From Saccharothrix australiensis (GTDB lineage: Bacteria > Actinomycetota > Actinomycetes > Mycobacteriales > Pseudonocardiaceae), in assembly GCF_003634935.1 (NCBI RefSeq), contig NZ_RBXO01000001.1, forward strand, positions 2,753,501 through 2,817,500: a stretch of 64,000 bases of DNA, given 5' to 3'. A program made the position numbers and the translations under genes. This document shows positions 11,019 through 19,098 of this stretch, piece by piece; the first letter of the stretch is position 1; every line of letters begins with the position of its first letter. The notes below the pieces were generated by a model, which made no database searches, was not told the DNA's origin, and was given only the letters and a program-made list of their open reading frames with translations.

Positions 11019-11055
11019 GGTGTGGGCCCGGCCTCGTGCAGGCCGGGCCCACACC
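11019..11055. terminator. Perfect 16-bp stem terminator
   Basis: An inverted repeat, GGTGTGGGCCCGGCCT at 11019-11034 and its exact complement at 11040-11055, with a 5-nt loop. It lies between the convergent regulator gene (ends 10959) and the DUF4235 operon (ends 11141). It probably serves both directions. Confidence 0.85.
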
Positions 11056-11140
11056 CGCGTCGGTGAACCCCGGGGGAAGAACCGGTCGTGTCGACCGCCC
11101 AGCCCGTGGAGCGCTTCGTCCTCAGTGGACGGTGTGGTGG

Positions 11141-11422
11141 TTACTTGTCCACGTCTTCGGTTTCGCCCGGCCACTCACCGGTCAGCTTGTCGTAACCGGT
11201 CGCCCCGCCGCGGTCGATCGCGGCCTTGACCAGGCCGAAGATCGCGCCCTGCACGGTCGCCGCGAGCAGCACCTCGCCCCACCCGCGATCCCGCTGGGTC
11301 GGGTTCGGCGCGACCTTGTCCCCGCTGATCAGCTTCCACACCTGCCCGAACAGCTTGCTCGCGGCCAGGCCGCCCAGGACGCTGAACAGCATCCCGAGCG
11401 GCCGGTACAGCAGCTTGCTCAT
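11141..11422 (-). CDS. DUF4235 membrane protein
   Basis: A 93-residue protein with the DUF4235 signature: KLLYRPLGMLFSVLGGLAASKLFGQVWKLISG, then a W-G-E-V-L-L-A-A-T-V-Q-G-A-IFGLVKA segment, giving two transmembrane helices. The function of the family is unknown. It is last of three overlapping genes: its ATG (11420-11422) overlaps the TGA of the DUF3618 gene. I rejected an upstream in-frame start at 11449 because it lies inside that gene. Confidence 0.88.
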   Translation of the reverse strand: MSKLLYRPLGMLFSVLGGLAASKLFGQVWKLISGDKVAPNPTQRDRGWGEVLLAATVQGAIFGLVKAAIDRGGATGYDKLTGEWPGETEDVDK

Positions 11423-11811
11423 GACCTGCTCCCGCGCACCAGCCGCCACACCAGCACCGCGACCGCCGCCACGCCCACCGCGATCGCCGCCGGGTGCCTG
11501 CGCACCTGCTCGGCCACCGGCGGCGGCAGGGCGTCGACCGCGTGGGACGCCTTGTCCGACACCTGCGTCGAGACCTTCGCCGCGGTCTCCTGCGCCTTCT
11601 CGGCCGCGACGACGGCGGCCGTGTTGACCCGTTCCGCCACGGTCGTCGCGCCTTCCCTCACCTGCTCAACGCCCTCGTGCGCGGTCTCCTTCACGCGGGC
11701 GGGCACGTCCGCCTTGTGCACCAATGCCTCCACGGTGTCGCCGAGTTCGCCACGAGTCTTCTCGATGTCCGCGCGCAGCGCGGCCGGGTCGTGCGGAACG
11801 TCCTTGCTCAT
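11419..11811 (-). CDS. DUF3618 protein
   Basis: A 130-residue protein beginning with the DUF3618 motif (LRADIEKTRGELGDTVEALVHKAD). A long Ala/Glu/Lys amphipathic helix region follows (residues ~45-95), then a single C-terminal transmembrane helix (AAIAVGVAAVAVLVWRLV). It is probably membrane-anchored with a cytoplasmic coiled stretch. It overlaps its neighbours by four bases (ATGA) on both sides, so the holin-like, DUF3618 and DUF4235 products are likely made together, as they are in many actinomycetes. Confidence 0.88.
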   Translation of the reverse strand: MSKDVPHDPAALRADIEKTRGELGDTVEALVHKADVPARVKETAHEGVEQVREGATTVAERVNTAAVVAAEKAQETAAKVSTQVSDKASHAVDALPPPVAEQVRRHPAAIAVGVAAVAVLVWRLVRGSRS

Positions 11812-12233
11812 CGGTGCGCCCTCTCCTTGACCTGCGAGATGTCCCGCTGCACGCCGCTGACGGCCTGCTCGGGGATGGGCGGCGTGCCCCGGTCGATCCG
11901 CTTGCGCCCGATCAGCGCGAGCACACCGGCGACCGCGAACACCGCGACGGCGACGACGAACGCCGCCAGCCACGCGGGCATCACCAGTGCCAGCACCAGG
12001 ACGAGCCCCGCGATCAGCGCCATCACACCGAACCACGCGAGCACGCCCGCGCCGCCCAGCAGCCCGGCGCCCACGCCGACGTTCCTGCCCTTGGTCTTCA
12101 CCTCGGCGACCGCCAGGCTGATCTCCTCGCGGGCGAGCCTGCCGACCTGTTCGGACAGTCGGCCGACCAGTTCCGCGGTCGACGGGTCGTGGTCGTGGTG
12201 CTGTGCCGACGGGTCGCGGGCCGGGTGGTTCAT
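11808..12233 (-). CDS. Phage-holin-family (holin 3, superfamily III-like) membrane protein
   Basis: A 141-residue protein. It has a His/Asp-rich start, the conserved STAELVGRLSEQVGRLAREE helix (residues 18-37) and two transmembrane segments (VGAGLLGGAGVLAWFGVMAL and LAAFVVAVAVFAVAGVLALIG). The C-terminal tail is amphipathic. Despite the family name, members in actinomycetes are chromosomal membrane proteins found with DUF3618. It is the first gene of the operon, so the promoter must lie in 12234-12400; I could not place it. Confidence 0.85.
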   Translation of the reverse strand: MNHPARDPSAQHHDHDPSTAELVGRLSEQVGRLAREEISLAVAEVKTKGRNVGVGAGLLGGAGVLAWFGVMALIAGLVLVLALVMPAWLAAFVVAVAVFAVAGVLALIGRKRIDRGTPPIPEQAVSGVQRDISQVKERAHR

Positions 12234-12434
12234 GGGCCGCCTCCTCTCCTCGGCCCAGGACTACCCATTGCGCGCCGGGTGTACGCACGGCGCATCCGGG
12301 AACCCCCGGTGCCCAGGACCGTGGGCCTACCCGTAGATGAGAGCAGGTAGCACCGGGTTTCACCGGCACGGCACCGCCGTGACGCCGGAAGCAGAGGACG
12401 GGTGGACCCGCCTGCCGCCGCGGTCCCGCGCGAG

Positions 12435-12464
12435 GGTGGGGGCGCCGGGAACGGCGCCCCCACC
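12435..12464. terminator. Hairpin terminator after the 12526-13350 hydrolase gene
   Basis: GGTGGGGGCGCCG at 12435-12447 pairs perfectly with 12452-12464 across a GGAA loop (13 bp). It lies 60 bp past the hydrolase stop on the minus strand. The rest of 12234-12525 should hold the promoter of the holin-like operon, and I see no gene in it. Confidence 0.8.
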
Positions 12465-12525
12465 GGCTCGTCGTGCACGACCGCGCCTTACCGGCACGGC
12501 CGCGAGCAGCCGTGCCGCCGGTGCG

Positions 12526-13350
12526 TCAGCTCCCCAGCACGGTGCGCAGTCGCGTCGCGAACGCCTCGGGCACCTCCGCGAACCCGACGTGGTCGCCGGG
12601 GAACGGGGTCGGCTCGACGCCGAGCCCCGCCGCCAACGCCCGCGACGTCCGGTCGCACAGCTGGCCGCCGGACTCCTCGCCGATGCCGACCACGATCCGG
12701 CTCCCCGACCCGCGCAGGGCGTCCAGGTCGGGCACCCACCGCGTGGTGGGGCGCAGCATGTGCGCGTGCTGGTAGTGGTCGTCCGCGAGGGCTTGGGCGT
12801 CGCGCTCGCCGCCGGCGATCTGCTCGACGACCTCGTCGGGCAGGAAGATGTTCGCCACCTCCAGGAACTTCCGGAACGCGCCGACGTGGTCGCCCCCGAG
12901 GTAGGTGGCGATGATCTCCTCGGTGCCCGCCCGCAGCTCCGCGCGGTCCTCCAGCAGCTCGTTCAGCGGCGGTTCGTGCGCGATGACGGTGTGCACGACC
13001 TCGGGGTGCGCCTGCGCGAGGGCCAGCGCGCTGACCGCGCCGCCGCTGGAGCCCAGCACCGCGGCCGGCCCGGTGCCCAGGTGGGTGATCAGCCGGCGCA
13101 GGTCGTCGGCGCGCATTTCCGGCGTTGAGTCGCGCTCGGGGTCGTCCACCGGGCTGCGGTTGATGCCGCGCGGGTCGGTGGTGAGCACGGTGTGGTCGAC
13201 CGCCAGCAGGTCGGCCAGCGGGACGAACGACCTGGCGTCCATCGGCGCGCCGACCAGCACCACCAGCGGGCCGTGGCCGCGCACCTCGTAGTGCAGGGAC
13301 GCGTCGTCCACGCGCAGCGAGCCGATGGTGACGGTAGGTGTGGTGCTCAT
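12526..13350 (-). CDS. Alpha/beta-hydrolase
   Basis: A 274-residue alpha/beta-hydrolase. Its elements in order are VVLVGAPMDARSFVPLADLL (oxyanion loop), TTDPRGINRS, the nucleophile elbow GSSGGAVSALALA with the Ser of GSSGG, and a C-terminal FPGDHVGF with the catalytic His. ATG at 13350 follows a GGAGG-type site; a longer in-frame version to 13398 would run into the divergent promoter. The divergent partner is an ECF sigma factor 68 bp away, a pairing often seen when the sigma factor controls its neighbour. The substrate is unknown. Confidence 0.82.
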   Translation of the reverse strand: MSTTPTVTIGSLRVDDASLHYEVRGHGPLVVLVGAPMDARSFVPLADLLAVDHTVLTTDPRGINRSPVDDPERDSTPEMRADDLRRLITHLGTGPAAVLGSSGGAVSALALAQAHPEVVHTVIAHEPPLNELLEDRAELRAGTEEIIATYLGGDHVGAFRKFLEVANIFLPDEVVEQIAGGERDAQALADDHYQHAHMLRPTTRWVPDLDALRGSGSRIVVGIGEESGGQLCDRTSRALAAGLGVEPTPFPGDHVGFAEVPEAFATRLRTVLGS

Positions 13351-13418
13351 AGGTCCTCCAGTGTGGGGTGACGCCCGTTCGGGGTAAGTGACTCCCACCG
13401 CGAGGCAGAATCGTCGGG
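13351..13418. promoter_or_regulatory. Divergent promoter, hydrolase / ECF sigma factor
   Basis: Sixty-eight base pairs separate the two divergent starts, so both promoters lie here. The stretch has a GGAGG site for the hydrolase at its left edge and TAAGTGACTCCC in its middle. If the ECF factor is autoregulated, its recognition boxes must fall here, but no well-supported pair can be named. Confidence 0.4.
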
Positions 13419-14450
13419 GTGACCGAAGTTTTTTCCACGCCGCCCACCGCGGACGCCGAACTGGGCCTCGCGCGGGCGGGCGACGCCGCCGCGTTCACCC
13501 GTTTGGTCGAGCCACTGCGTCGCGAGCTGCACGCGCACTGCTACCGGATGCTCGGGTCGGCGCACGACGCCGACGACGCGTTGCAGGACGCGCTGGTGCG
13601 GGCATGGCGGGGGCTGGCCCGGTTCGAGGGGCGCGGCTCGCTGCGGTCGTGGCTGTACACCGTGGCCACGCGCACCTGCCTGGACGCCGTCGAGCACCGG
13701 CGCAGGCGGGCGCTGCCGGTGGACCTCGGCCCGTCGAGCGACCGGGCGGTGCGGGACGTGCCGCTGACCGACGTGGCGTGGCTCGGGCCGTACCCGGACG
13801 CGGGGCTCGCCGACGGGCCGGCCGGTCCGGGCGCGCGGTACGAGCAGCGGGAGGCGGTGGAGCTGGCGTTCGTCGCCGCGCTCCAGCACCTGCCGGGCAA
13901 CCAGCGGGCGGCGTTGCTGCTGTTCGAGGTGCTGGGCTTCTCGGTGGCGGAGATCGCGGCGAGCATGGGCACGACCACCACCTCGGTGAACTCGGCGCTG
14001 GCGCGGGCGAGGCGGGTCGTCGCGGAGAAGGTGCCGCCGGTGACCCAGCAGCAGGCCCTGCGCAAGGTCGACGACGCGCGGCTGCGCGAGGTCGTCGCGG
14101 GGTTCGCCGGCGCGCTGGAGCGCGGGGACGCCGACGCCTTCGTCGCGCTGCTGACCGAGGACGTGACCTGGTCGATGCCGCCGATGCCGCACTGGTACGC
14201 GGGGCGTGCGGCGGTGCTGGACTTCGCGGTGACGGTGCCGCTGACCTCGTGCGGGTCGTGGCGGCACCGGCTGGTGGGCGCGAACGGGCAGCCCGCCGTG
14301 GCCGCCTACCTGTGGGACGGGGCGACCGGGGCGCACCGGGCGTGGTCGGTGAACGTGCTGACCCTGCGGGACGGCCTCATCGCGGGGATCACGTCGTTCG
14401 TGGGCGCGGAGCACTTCCCGCTGCTCGGGTTGCCCGACCAGGTGCCGTGA
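13419..14450 (+). CDS. ECF RNA polymerase sigma factor with SnoaL-like C-terminal domain
   Basis: A 343-residue sigma factor. Region 2 covers residues ~25-93 (FTRLVEPLRRELHAHCYRML, DADDALQDALVRAWRGL, then RSWLYTVATRTCLDA). Region 4 covers ~147-204 (LPGNQRAALLLFEVLGFSV, then EIAASMGTTTTSVNSALARA). The last ~120 residues form a SnoaL/NTF2-like domain (DVTWSMPPMPHWYAGRAAV, then AYLWD), as in the sigma-70 TIGR02960/SigG-like group. No separate anti-sigma gene is adjacent. In such factors the SnoaL domain is believed to control activity. GTG start at 13419. Confidence 0.88.
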   Translation: MTEVFSTPPTADAELGLARAGDAAAFTRLVEPLRRELHAHCYRMLGSAHDADDALQDALVRAWRGLARFEGRGSLRSWLYTVATRTCLDAVEHRRRRALPVDLGPSSDRAVRDVPLTDVAWLGPYPDAGLADGPAGPGARYEQREAVELAFVAALQHLPGNQRAALLLFEVLGFSVAEIAASMGTTTTSVNSALARARRVVAEKVPPVTQQQALRKVDDARLREVVAGFAGALERGDADAFVALLTEDVTWSMPPMPHWYAGRAAVLDFAVTVPLTSCGSWRHRLVGANGQPAVAAYLWDGATGAHRAWSVNVLTLRDGLIAGITSFVGAEHFPLLGLPDQVP

Positions 14451-14518
14451 CGCACCGCGGAGGCCGGTGACCCGGCTCGCGGTGCCCCGCGCGGGCCGTG
14501 GCGGCCAGGCCGGCATGG

Positions 14519-14552
14519 GGAGGGGCGGGACCGCACGCGGCCCCGCCCCTCC
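14519..14552. terminator. Hairpin terminator between convergent sigma and thioredoxin genes
   Basis: GGAGGGGCGGG at 14519-14529 pairs with CCCGCCCCTCC at 14542-14552 with a 12-nt loop. It lies between the stops at 14450 (plus) and 14566 (minus). Confidence 0.75.
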
Positions 14553-14565
14553 GCACAGCCGGTGG

Positions 14566-14928
14566 TCACGCCTGCTGGTCGGCCACCTGCTTGCGCACCT
14601 CGTCCATGTCGACCTTGCGGGCCTGGTCGATCAGGTCCTCCAGCGCCGCTTCGGGCAGCGCGCCGGGCTGGGAGTACAGCACCACGCCGTCGCGCACGAT
14701 CATCAGGGTCGGGATCGACCGGATCTCGAACGCTGCGGCGAGCTGCTGCTGGTCCTCGGTGTCGACCTTGCCGAACACGATGTCACCGTGCTTCTCGGCG
14801 GACTTCTCGTAGACCGGTGCGAACTGCCGGCACGGGCCGCACCAGCCCGCCCAGAAGTCGACCAGGACCATGTCGGAGCCGCCGACCACCTCGTCGAAGT
14901 TCTCCGCGGTCAGCTCCACCGTGGCCAT
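14566..14928 (-). CDS. trx: Thioredoxin
   Basis: A 120-residue thioredoxin with the active site WCGPC (Cys30 and Cys33) and the cis-proline loop IRSIPTLMI. It is slightly longer than the usual 105-110 residues because of a charged C-terminal tail (DMDEVRKQVADQQA). It reduces protein disulfides in the cytoplasm, normally with thioredoxin reductase, which is not in this window. ATG start at 14928 follows a GAGGA site. It is transcribed alone. Confidence 0.93.
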   Translation of the reverse strand: MATVELTAENFDEVVGGSDMVLVDFWAGWCGPCRQFAPVYEKSAEKHGDIVFGKVDTEDQQQLAAAFEIRSIPTLMIVRDGVVLYSQPGALPEAALEDLIDQARKVDMDEVRKQVADQQA

Positions 14929-15137
14929 AGGTTCTCCTCGCTCGACTGAGGGGTTCGCGCCCCCGGATACCCGGTCCAACGAGCCGGACACCCGCGGAAT
15001 TCCGTTCAACGTCTTGTCGATGCCTTCAACCCGGAGTTGTACTCTACGGTGAGCGGTCCGTCCGCGCCCGCCGACGGCGGGTCGGGCCGGGTGGCGTCCC
15101 GGCGGTCCGGCCGAGGTTCCCCCGAGAAGGTGCCCAG

Positions 15138-16619
15138 GTGGTCGTGCGCATCCCGTCGTCGTACCTGCTCCAGTTCCAGGAGCCGGTGGGCTACCTGGAC
15201 TTCGCCCGGTTCGGGCCGCCCTCGCACGCCGTGGTGGAGGAGACGACGCGCCTGCTGGAGCGGTCCGCCTCCGCCGGGCCGTCCACCGTGGACGAGCTGA
15301 TGCGGTGGGAGGACCGCGCCAGGGCCGCGGCGGCGCGGCTGTGCGGTCACGACGTCGACCACGTGGCACTGGTGCCGAACACCAGCACGGGGTTGTTCCA
15401 GGTGGCGCTGGGGCTGGCCGGCGAGGTCGCCGTGTCGCCTGCCGAGTTCCCGGCCAACACCTACCCGTGGGTGCGGGCCGGTCGCGCGCGGGTGCGCCGG
15501 CTGCCGCCCGGCCCGGTGACGCCGGACGTCGTCGCGGGCGCGCTGACCGCCGACGTCACGGCGCTGGCGGTGAGCGCGGTCGACTTCCGCACCGGCTACC
15601 GCGCCGACCTGGCGGCGCTGCGGGACGTGGTCGGCGACCGGCTGCTGGTCGTGGACGGCATCCAGGGGTTCGGCGTCGTGGACGAGCCGTGGGCGGCGGC
15701 GGACGTGCTGGTGGTGGGCGGCCAGAAGTGGGTGCGCGCCGGGTGGTCGACCGGGTTCCTGGCGCTGTCGGACCGGGCGCTGGAGCGGCTCGACCCGGTG
15801 GTGTCCGGGTGGACCGGCGCGGTGGACGCGGGGCTGTTCGACGACTCGGTCCACCCCGTGGCGCCCGGCGCGGCGGGGTGGTCGATCACGAACCTCAGCC
15901 CGGTCGCGGCGGGCGCGTTCGCCACGGCGCTGGAGCTGGTCGAGCTGGCGGGCGTGCCCGCGCTCGGCGCGCGGGTGGTGCGGCGGGCCGACGAGCTGGC
16001 CGAGGCGGTCCGCTCGGTGGGCGGGGTGGTGGTGTCCGAGCAGGTCCGGCGGGCGGGCATCGTGGCGTTCGCGCTGCCCGACGTGTCCGCCGCCGTGGTC
16101 GGTGAGGCGTTGGCGGACGGGGGTGTCACGGCCACCGTGCGCACCGGGCACGTCCGGCTGTCGCCGCACGCGTCCACCACGGCCGAGGCGGTGGAGCGGT
16201 TCGCGGGGGTGTTGCGGCGGCTGCGGGGCGCGGGCGGGGTCGGGAGGGACGGCGGCTTCGCGGTGGAGGGCCGCCCGGTGGAGGAGCGCCCGGTGGGAGA
16301 GCGCCCGGTGGAAAAGCGCGCGGTGGAGGAGCGCGCGGTGGGGGGTCGGGTGGCGGGTGACCGGGCGGTGCAGGAGCGGGCGGTGCCCACCGATGTGCGT
16401 GCCCTGCGGAGGCTACTGGTCGAGCGGGCCATCGCCGCCGTCGGCGTGCCCGTCGAGCTGATGAAGAAGTCGCACAAGTCACGGGTGGTGCGCGACCTGG
16501 ACGCCGCCGGGCTGTTCCTGATCCGGGACTCCGTCGACCACCTCGCCGGCGAGCTGGGCGTCACCCGCTACACGATCTACAACTACCTCAACGAGGTCCG
16601 GGCGCGCGACCCGGAGTAG
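15138..16619 (+). CDS. Class V aminotransferase-fold PLP enzyme fused to HTH_22-like DNA-binding domain
   Basis: A 493-residue two-domain protein. Residues 1-365 form an aminotransferase class V/kynureninase-like fold: substrate loop NTSTGLFQVALGL (81-93), PLP-contacting Asp173 in VVDGIQGFG, and Schiff-base Lys197 in VVGGQKWVR. Residues ~367-418 are a low-complexity linker made of about eight short (R/A)-(P/A)-V-(E/G)-(E/G/K)-(R) units. Residues ~420-488 match the C-terminal helix-turn-helix of YheO-type regulators (AAGLFLIRDSVDHLAGELGV, then TRYTIYNYLNEVR). It may be a PLP-sensing regulator or a DNA-tethered enzyme. GTG start at 15138. Confidence 0.78.
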   Translation: MVVRIPSSYLLQFQEPVGYLDFARFGPPSHAVVEETTRLLERSASAGPSTVDELMRWEDRARAAAARLCGHDVDHVALVPNTSTGLFQVALGLAGEVAVSPAEFPANTYPWVRAGRARVRRLPPGPVTPDVVAGALTADVTALAVSAVDFRTGYRADLAALRDVVGDRLLVVDGIQGFGVVDEPWAAADVLVVGGQKWVRAGWSTGFLALSDRALERLDPVVSGWTGAVDAGLFDDSVHPVAPGAAGWSITNLSPVAAGAFATALELVELAGVPALGARVVRRADELAEAVRSVGGVVVSEQVRRAGIVAFALPDVSAAVVGEALADGGVTATVRTGHVRLSPHASTTAEAVERFAGVLRRLRGAGGVGRDGGFAVEGRPVEERPVGERPVEKRAVEERAVGGRVAGDRAVQERAVPTDVRALRRLLVERAIAAVGVPVELMKKSHKSRVVRDLDAAGLFLIRDSVDHLAGELGVTRYTIYNYLNEVRARDPE

Positions 16620-16716
16620 TGCCCGGCGTCACCGCGACGACCGCCCGGCGCGCGGTCGTCGGTCGGGCCGACGCGGCGTTTTCCACCTCGGCGCGGTGGT
16701 GCCGCATGATGCACCC

Positions 16717-17109
16717 ATGCTGTCTGCCAAAGGCGAGGACTTCCGGGCGTTCTGGAGCGAGCGCCACCTGTGCACCCTGACGACGATGCGCGTCGACGGC
16801 ACCCCGCACGTCGTGCCGGTCGGCGTCACGCTCGACGTGGCGACGTCGACCGCGCGGGTCATCGCCTCGCGCGGCTCGCACAAGGTGCGCCAGGTGCTGG
16901 CCGCCGGACCGGACGGCGCCGCGGTCGCGGTGTGCCAGGTGGACGGCGCACGGTGGTCGACGCTGGAGGGCCGCGCGGTGATCCGGCAGGAGGCGGAGCA
17001 GGTGGCGTACGCCGAGCGCCGGTACGCCGAGCGGTACCGGCAGCCGCGGCCCAACCCCGAGCGGGTCGTGATCGAGATCGCCGTGACGCGCGCGCTGGGC
17101 ACGGTGTGA
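16717..17109 (+). CDS. PPOX-class (pyridoxamine-phosphate-oxidase-like) F420/flavin-dependent protein
   Basis: A 130-residue split-barrel protein of the PPOX/F420-dependent class: [23 protein letters not shown] (two core strands), then [17 protein letters not shown] and a [12 protein letters not shown] strand. Members bind FMN or the deazaflavin F420. Its reading frame ends within the start of cobL (GTG at 17106, overlap of four bases), so it is translationally coupled to the cobalamin genes. A role in cobalamin metabolism is possible but not shown by the sequence. Confidence 0.78.
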   Translation: MLSAKGEDFRAFWSERHLCTLTTMRVDGTPHVVPVGVTLDVATSTARVIASRGSHKVRQVLAAGPDGAAVAVCQVDGARWSTLEGRAVIRQEAEQVAYAERRYAERYRQPRPNPERVVIEIAVTRALGTV

Positions 17110-18305
17110 CCGCCGGCGAGCTGACCGTCGTCGGCATCGGGGCCGACGGGTGGGACGGCCTGCCGGAGGCGTCCCGCCGCGCGCTCGCCGCCGCCGACGT
17201 CGTGCTGGGCAGCGCCCGCCAGGTGGCGCTGGTGCCCGGCGACGTCGAGCGGGTGGTGTGGCCGTCGCCGATGCTGCCCGCGCTGCCCGGCCTGCTGGCC
17301 GCGCACGCCGGTCGCCGGGTGTGCGTGCTGGCCAGCGGCGACCCGATGTTCCACGGCATCGGCTCGACCCTGGTCCGGCTGCTCGGCGCGGGCGCGGTGC
17401 GCGTGCTGCCGCACCCGTCGTCGGTGTCGCTGGCCTGCGCCCGGCTCGGGTGGGCGCTGGACTCGGTGGACGTGGTGAGCCTGGTCGGCAAACCCGCGGC
17501 GCTGCTCGTGCCCCACCTGCACCCCGGTCGGCGGGTGCTCGTGCTGGGCGGGTCGCCCGCGGAGGTGGCCGCGCTGGCGGGCGACGCCCGGCTGACCGTG
17601 CTGGAGCGGTTGGGCGGGCCCGACGAGCGCGTGCACCACGACCTGGCCGACGCCGACCCGCTGCACGTGCTGGCGGTGGAGTGCGGGTCGGGCGGGTACT
17701 CGCTGGTGCCCGGCCTGCCCGACGACGCCTACGAGCACGACGGGCAGCTCACCAAGCGCGAGGTGCGCGCCGTGGCGCTGGCGCTGCTCGCGCCGCGCCC
17801 CGGCGAGCTGCTGTGGGACGTGGGCGCGGGTTCGGGCAGCATCGCCGTCGAGTGGTCGCGGACGCACCCGGCGTGCCGGGCGATCGCCGTCGAGCGCGAC
17901 CCCGTGCGCGCGGCCCGGATCGGCCGGAACGCCACCGCGCTGGGCGTGCCGGGTGTCGAGGTGGTCGTGGGCGCGAGCCCCGGCGCGCTGGACCTGCCGA
18001 CGCCGGACGCCGTGTTCATCGGCGGCGGCCTGACCGCGCCCGGCGTGGTCGAGCGCTGCTGGGACGCCCTGCGGCCGGGCGGCCGGCTGGTGGCCAACGC
18101 CGTCACCCTGGAGTCCGAGTCCGCGCTCGCCCGGTGGCGCGGCGTGCTGGGCGGTTCGCTGACCAGGCTCTCGGTCAGCCGGGACGCGCCGGTGGGCGGG
18201 TTCACCGGCTGGCGTCCGCACATGCCGGTGACCACGTGGTCCGTGACCAAGGACGACACCGGCTCGCCGGTGGAGCGGGGATTCGTGATGGAGGAGAACC
18301 AGTGA
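17106..18305 (+). CDS. cobL: Precorrin-6Y C5,15-methyltransferase (decarboxylating), CbiE-CbiT fusion
   Basis: A 399-residue fusion. Residues ~5-200 are the CbiE-type tetrapyrrole methylase ([42 protein letters not shown]). Residues ~205-399 are the CbiT methyltransferase with the SAM motif [14 protein letters not shown] and the family-typical QLTKREVRA start. The enzyme methylates C5 and C15 and decarboxylates the acetate side chain in corrin synthesis. It overlaps the PPOX gene upstream and cobM downstream by four bases each. GTG start. Confidence 0.95.
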   Translation: MTAGELTVVGIGADGWDGLPEASRRALAAADVVLGSARQVALVPGDVERVVWPSPMLPALPGLLAAHAGRRVCVLASGDPMFHGIGSTLVRLLGAGAVRVLPHPSSVSLACARLGWALDSVDVVSLVGKPAALLVPHLHPGRRVLVLGGSPAEVAALAGDARLTVLERLGGPDERVHHDLADADPLHVLAVECGSGGYSLVPGLPDDAYEHDGQLTKREVRAVALALLAPRPGELLWDVGAGSGSIAVEWSRTHPACRAIAVERDPVRAARIGRNATALGVPGVEVVVGASPGALDLPTPDAVFIGGGLTAPGVVERCWDALRPGGRLVANAVTLESESALARWRGVLGGSLTRLSVSRDAPVGGFTGWRPHMPVTTWSVTKDDTGSPVERGFVMEENQ

Positions 18306-19045
18306 CCGTCCACTTCATCGGCGCGGGGCCGGGTGCGGCCGACCTGTTGACGTTGCGCGCCGTCCGGCTGCTGGAGGCGTCCCCGGTGTGCCTGTACGCG
18401 GGCGCGCTGGTGCCGACCGAGGTGCTGGCGCACTGCCCGCCGGGCGCCCGCCTGGTCGACACCGCCAACCTGGACCTCGACCGGATCACGGCCGAGTTCG
18501 CCGCCGCGCACGAGGCGGGCGCGGACGTGGCGCGGCTGCACTCCGGCGACCCGTCGGTGTACAGCGCGATGGCCGAGCAGATGCGCCGGCTCGACGCCCT
18601 GGGCATCCCGTACGACGTGACGCCCGGCGTGCCCGCGTTCGCGGCGGCGGCGGCGTCGCTGCGCCGGGAGCTGACCGTGCCCGGCGTCGGCCAGACCGTC
18701 ATCCTGACCCGGACCGCCGCCCGCGCCACCCCGATGCCGCCCGGCGAGGACCTCGCGACGCTCGGCCGGTCCCGCGCCACGCTCGTGCTGCACCTCGCCG
18801 TCCAGCGGATCACCGAGGTGGTCGCGGAGCTGCTGCCGAACTACGGGCCGGACTGCCCGGCGGCGGTGGTCGCCTGCGCGAGCCGCGCCGACGAGCTGGT
18901 GCTCCGGGGGACGCTCGCCACGATCGCCGGCCAGGTCGGGGAGGCGGGGATCAGGCGGACGGCGGTGATCGTCGTGGGCGGGGTGCTGGCCGCCGAGGGC
19001 TTCACCGACAGCCACCTCTACTCGACGGCGCGCTGCCGCTCGTGA
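18302..19045 (+). CDS. cobM: Precorrin-4 C11-methyltransferase
   Basis: A 247-residue uroporphyrin-III C-methyltransferase-superfamily protein: [22 protein letters not shown] at the N-terminus, then [33 protein letters not shown] (the SAM/substrate GDP loop) and [14 protein letters not shown]. It methylates C11 of precorrin-4. GTG at 18302 overlaps the cobL stop. Last of the plus-strand run PPOX-cobL-cobM; a hairpin at 19055-19091 follows. Confidence 0.95.
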   Translation: MTVHFIGAGPGAADLLTLRAVRLLEASPVCLYAGALVPTEVLAHCPPGARLVDTANLDLDRITAEFAAAHEAGADVARLHSGDPSVYSAMAEQMRRLDALGIPYDVTPGVPAFAAAAASLRRELTVPGVGQTVILTRTAARATPMPPGEDLATLGRSRATLVLHLAVQRITEVVAELLPNYGPDCPAAVVACASRADELVLRGTLATIAGQVGEAGIRRTAVIVVGGVLAAEGFTDSHLYSTARCRS

Positions 19046-19054
19046 CGCCTGCCC

Positions 19055-19091
19055 GCCGGCCCGTGACGCCGTGCGGTGGGTGTGGGCCGGC
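19055..19091. terminator. Hairpin between convergent cobM and cbiD
   Basis: GCCGGCCC at 19055-19062 pairs with GGGCCGGC at 19084-19091 around a 21-nt loop. It lies within the 53-bp gap between convergent stops at 19045 and 19099. Confidence 0.55.
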
Positions 19092-19098
19092 GCGCGGC

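Noticed and set aside
11808-12233. Prophage remnant because of the holin-family hit
   Set aside because: The holin-like/DUF3618/DUF4235 set is a normal chromosomal trio in actinomycetes, and no other phage gene is near.
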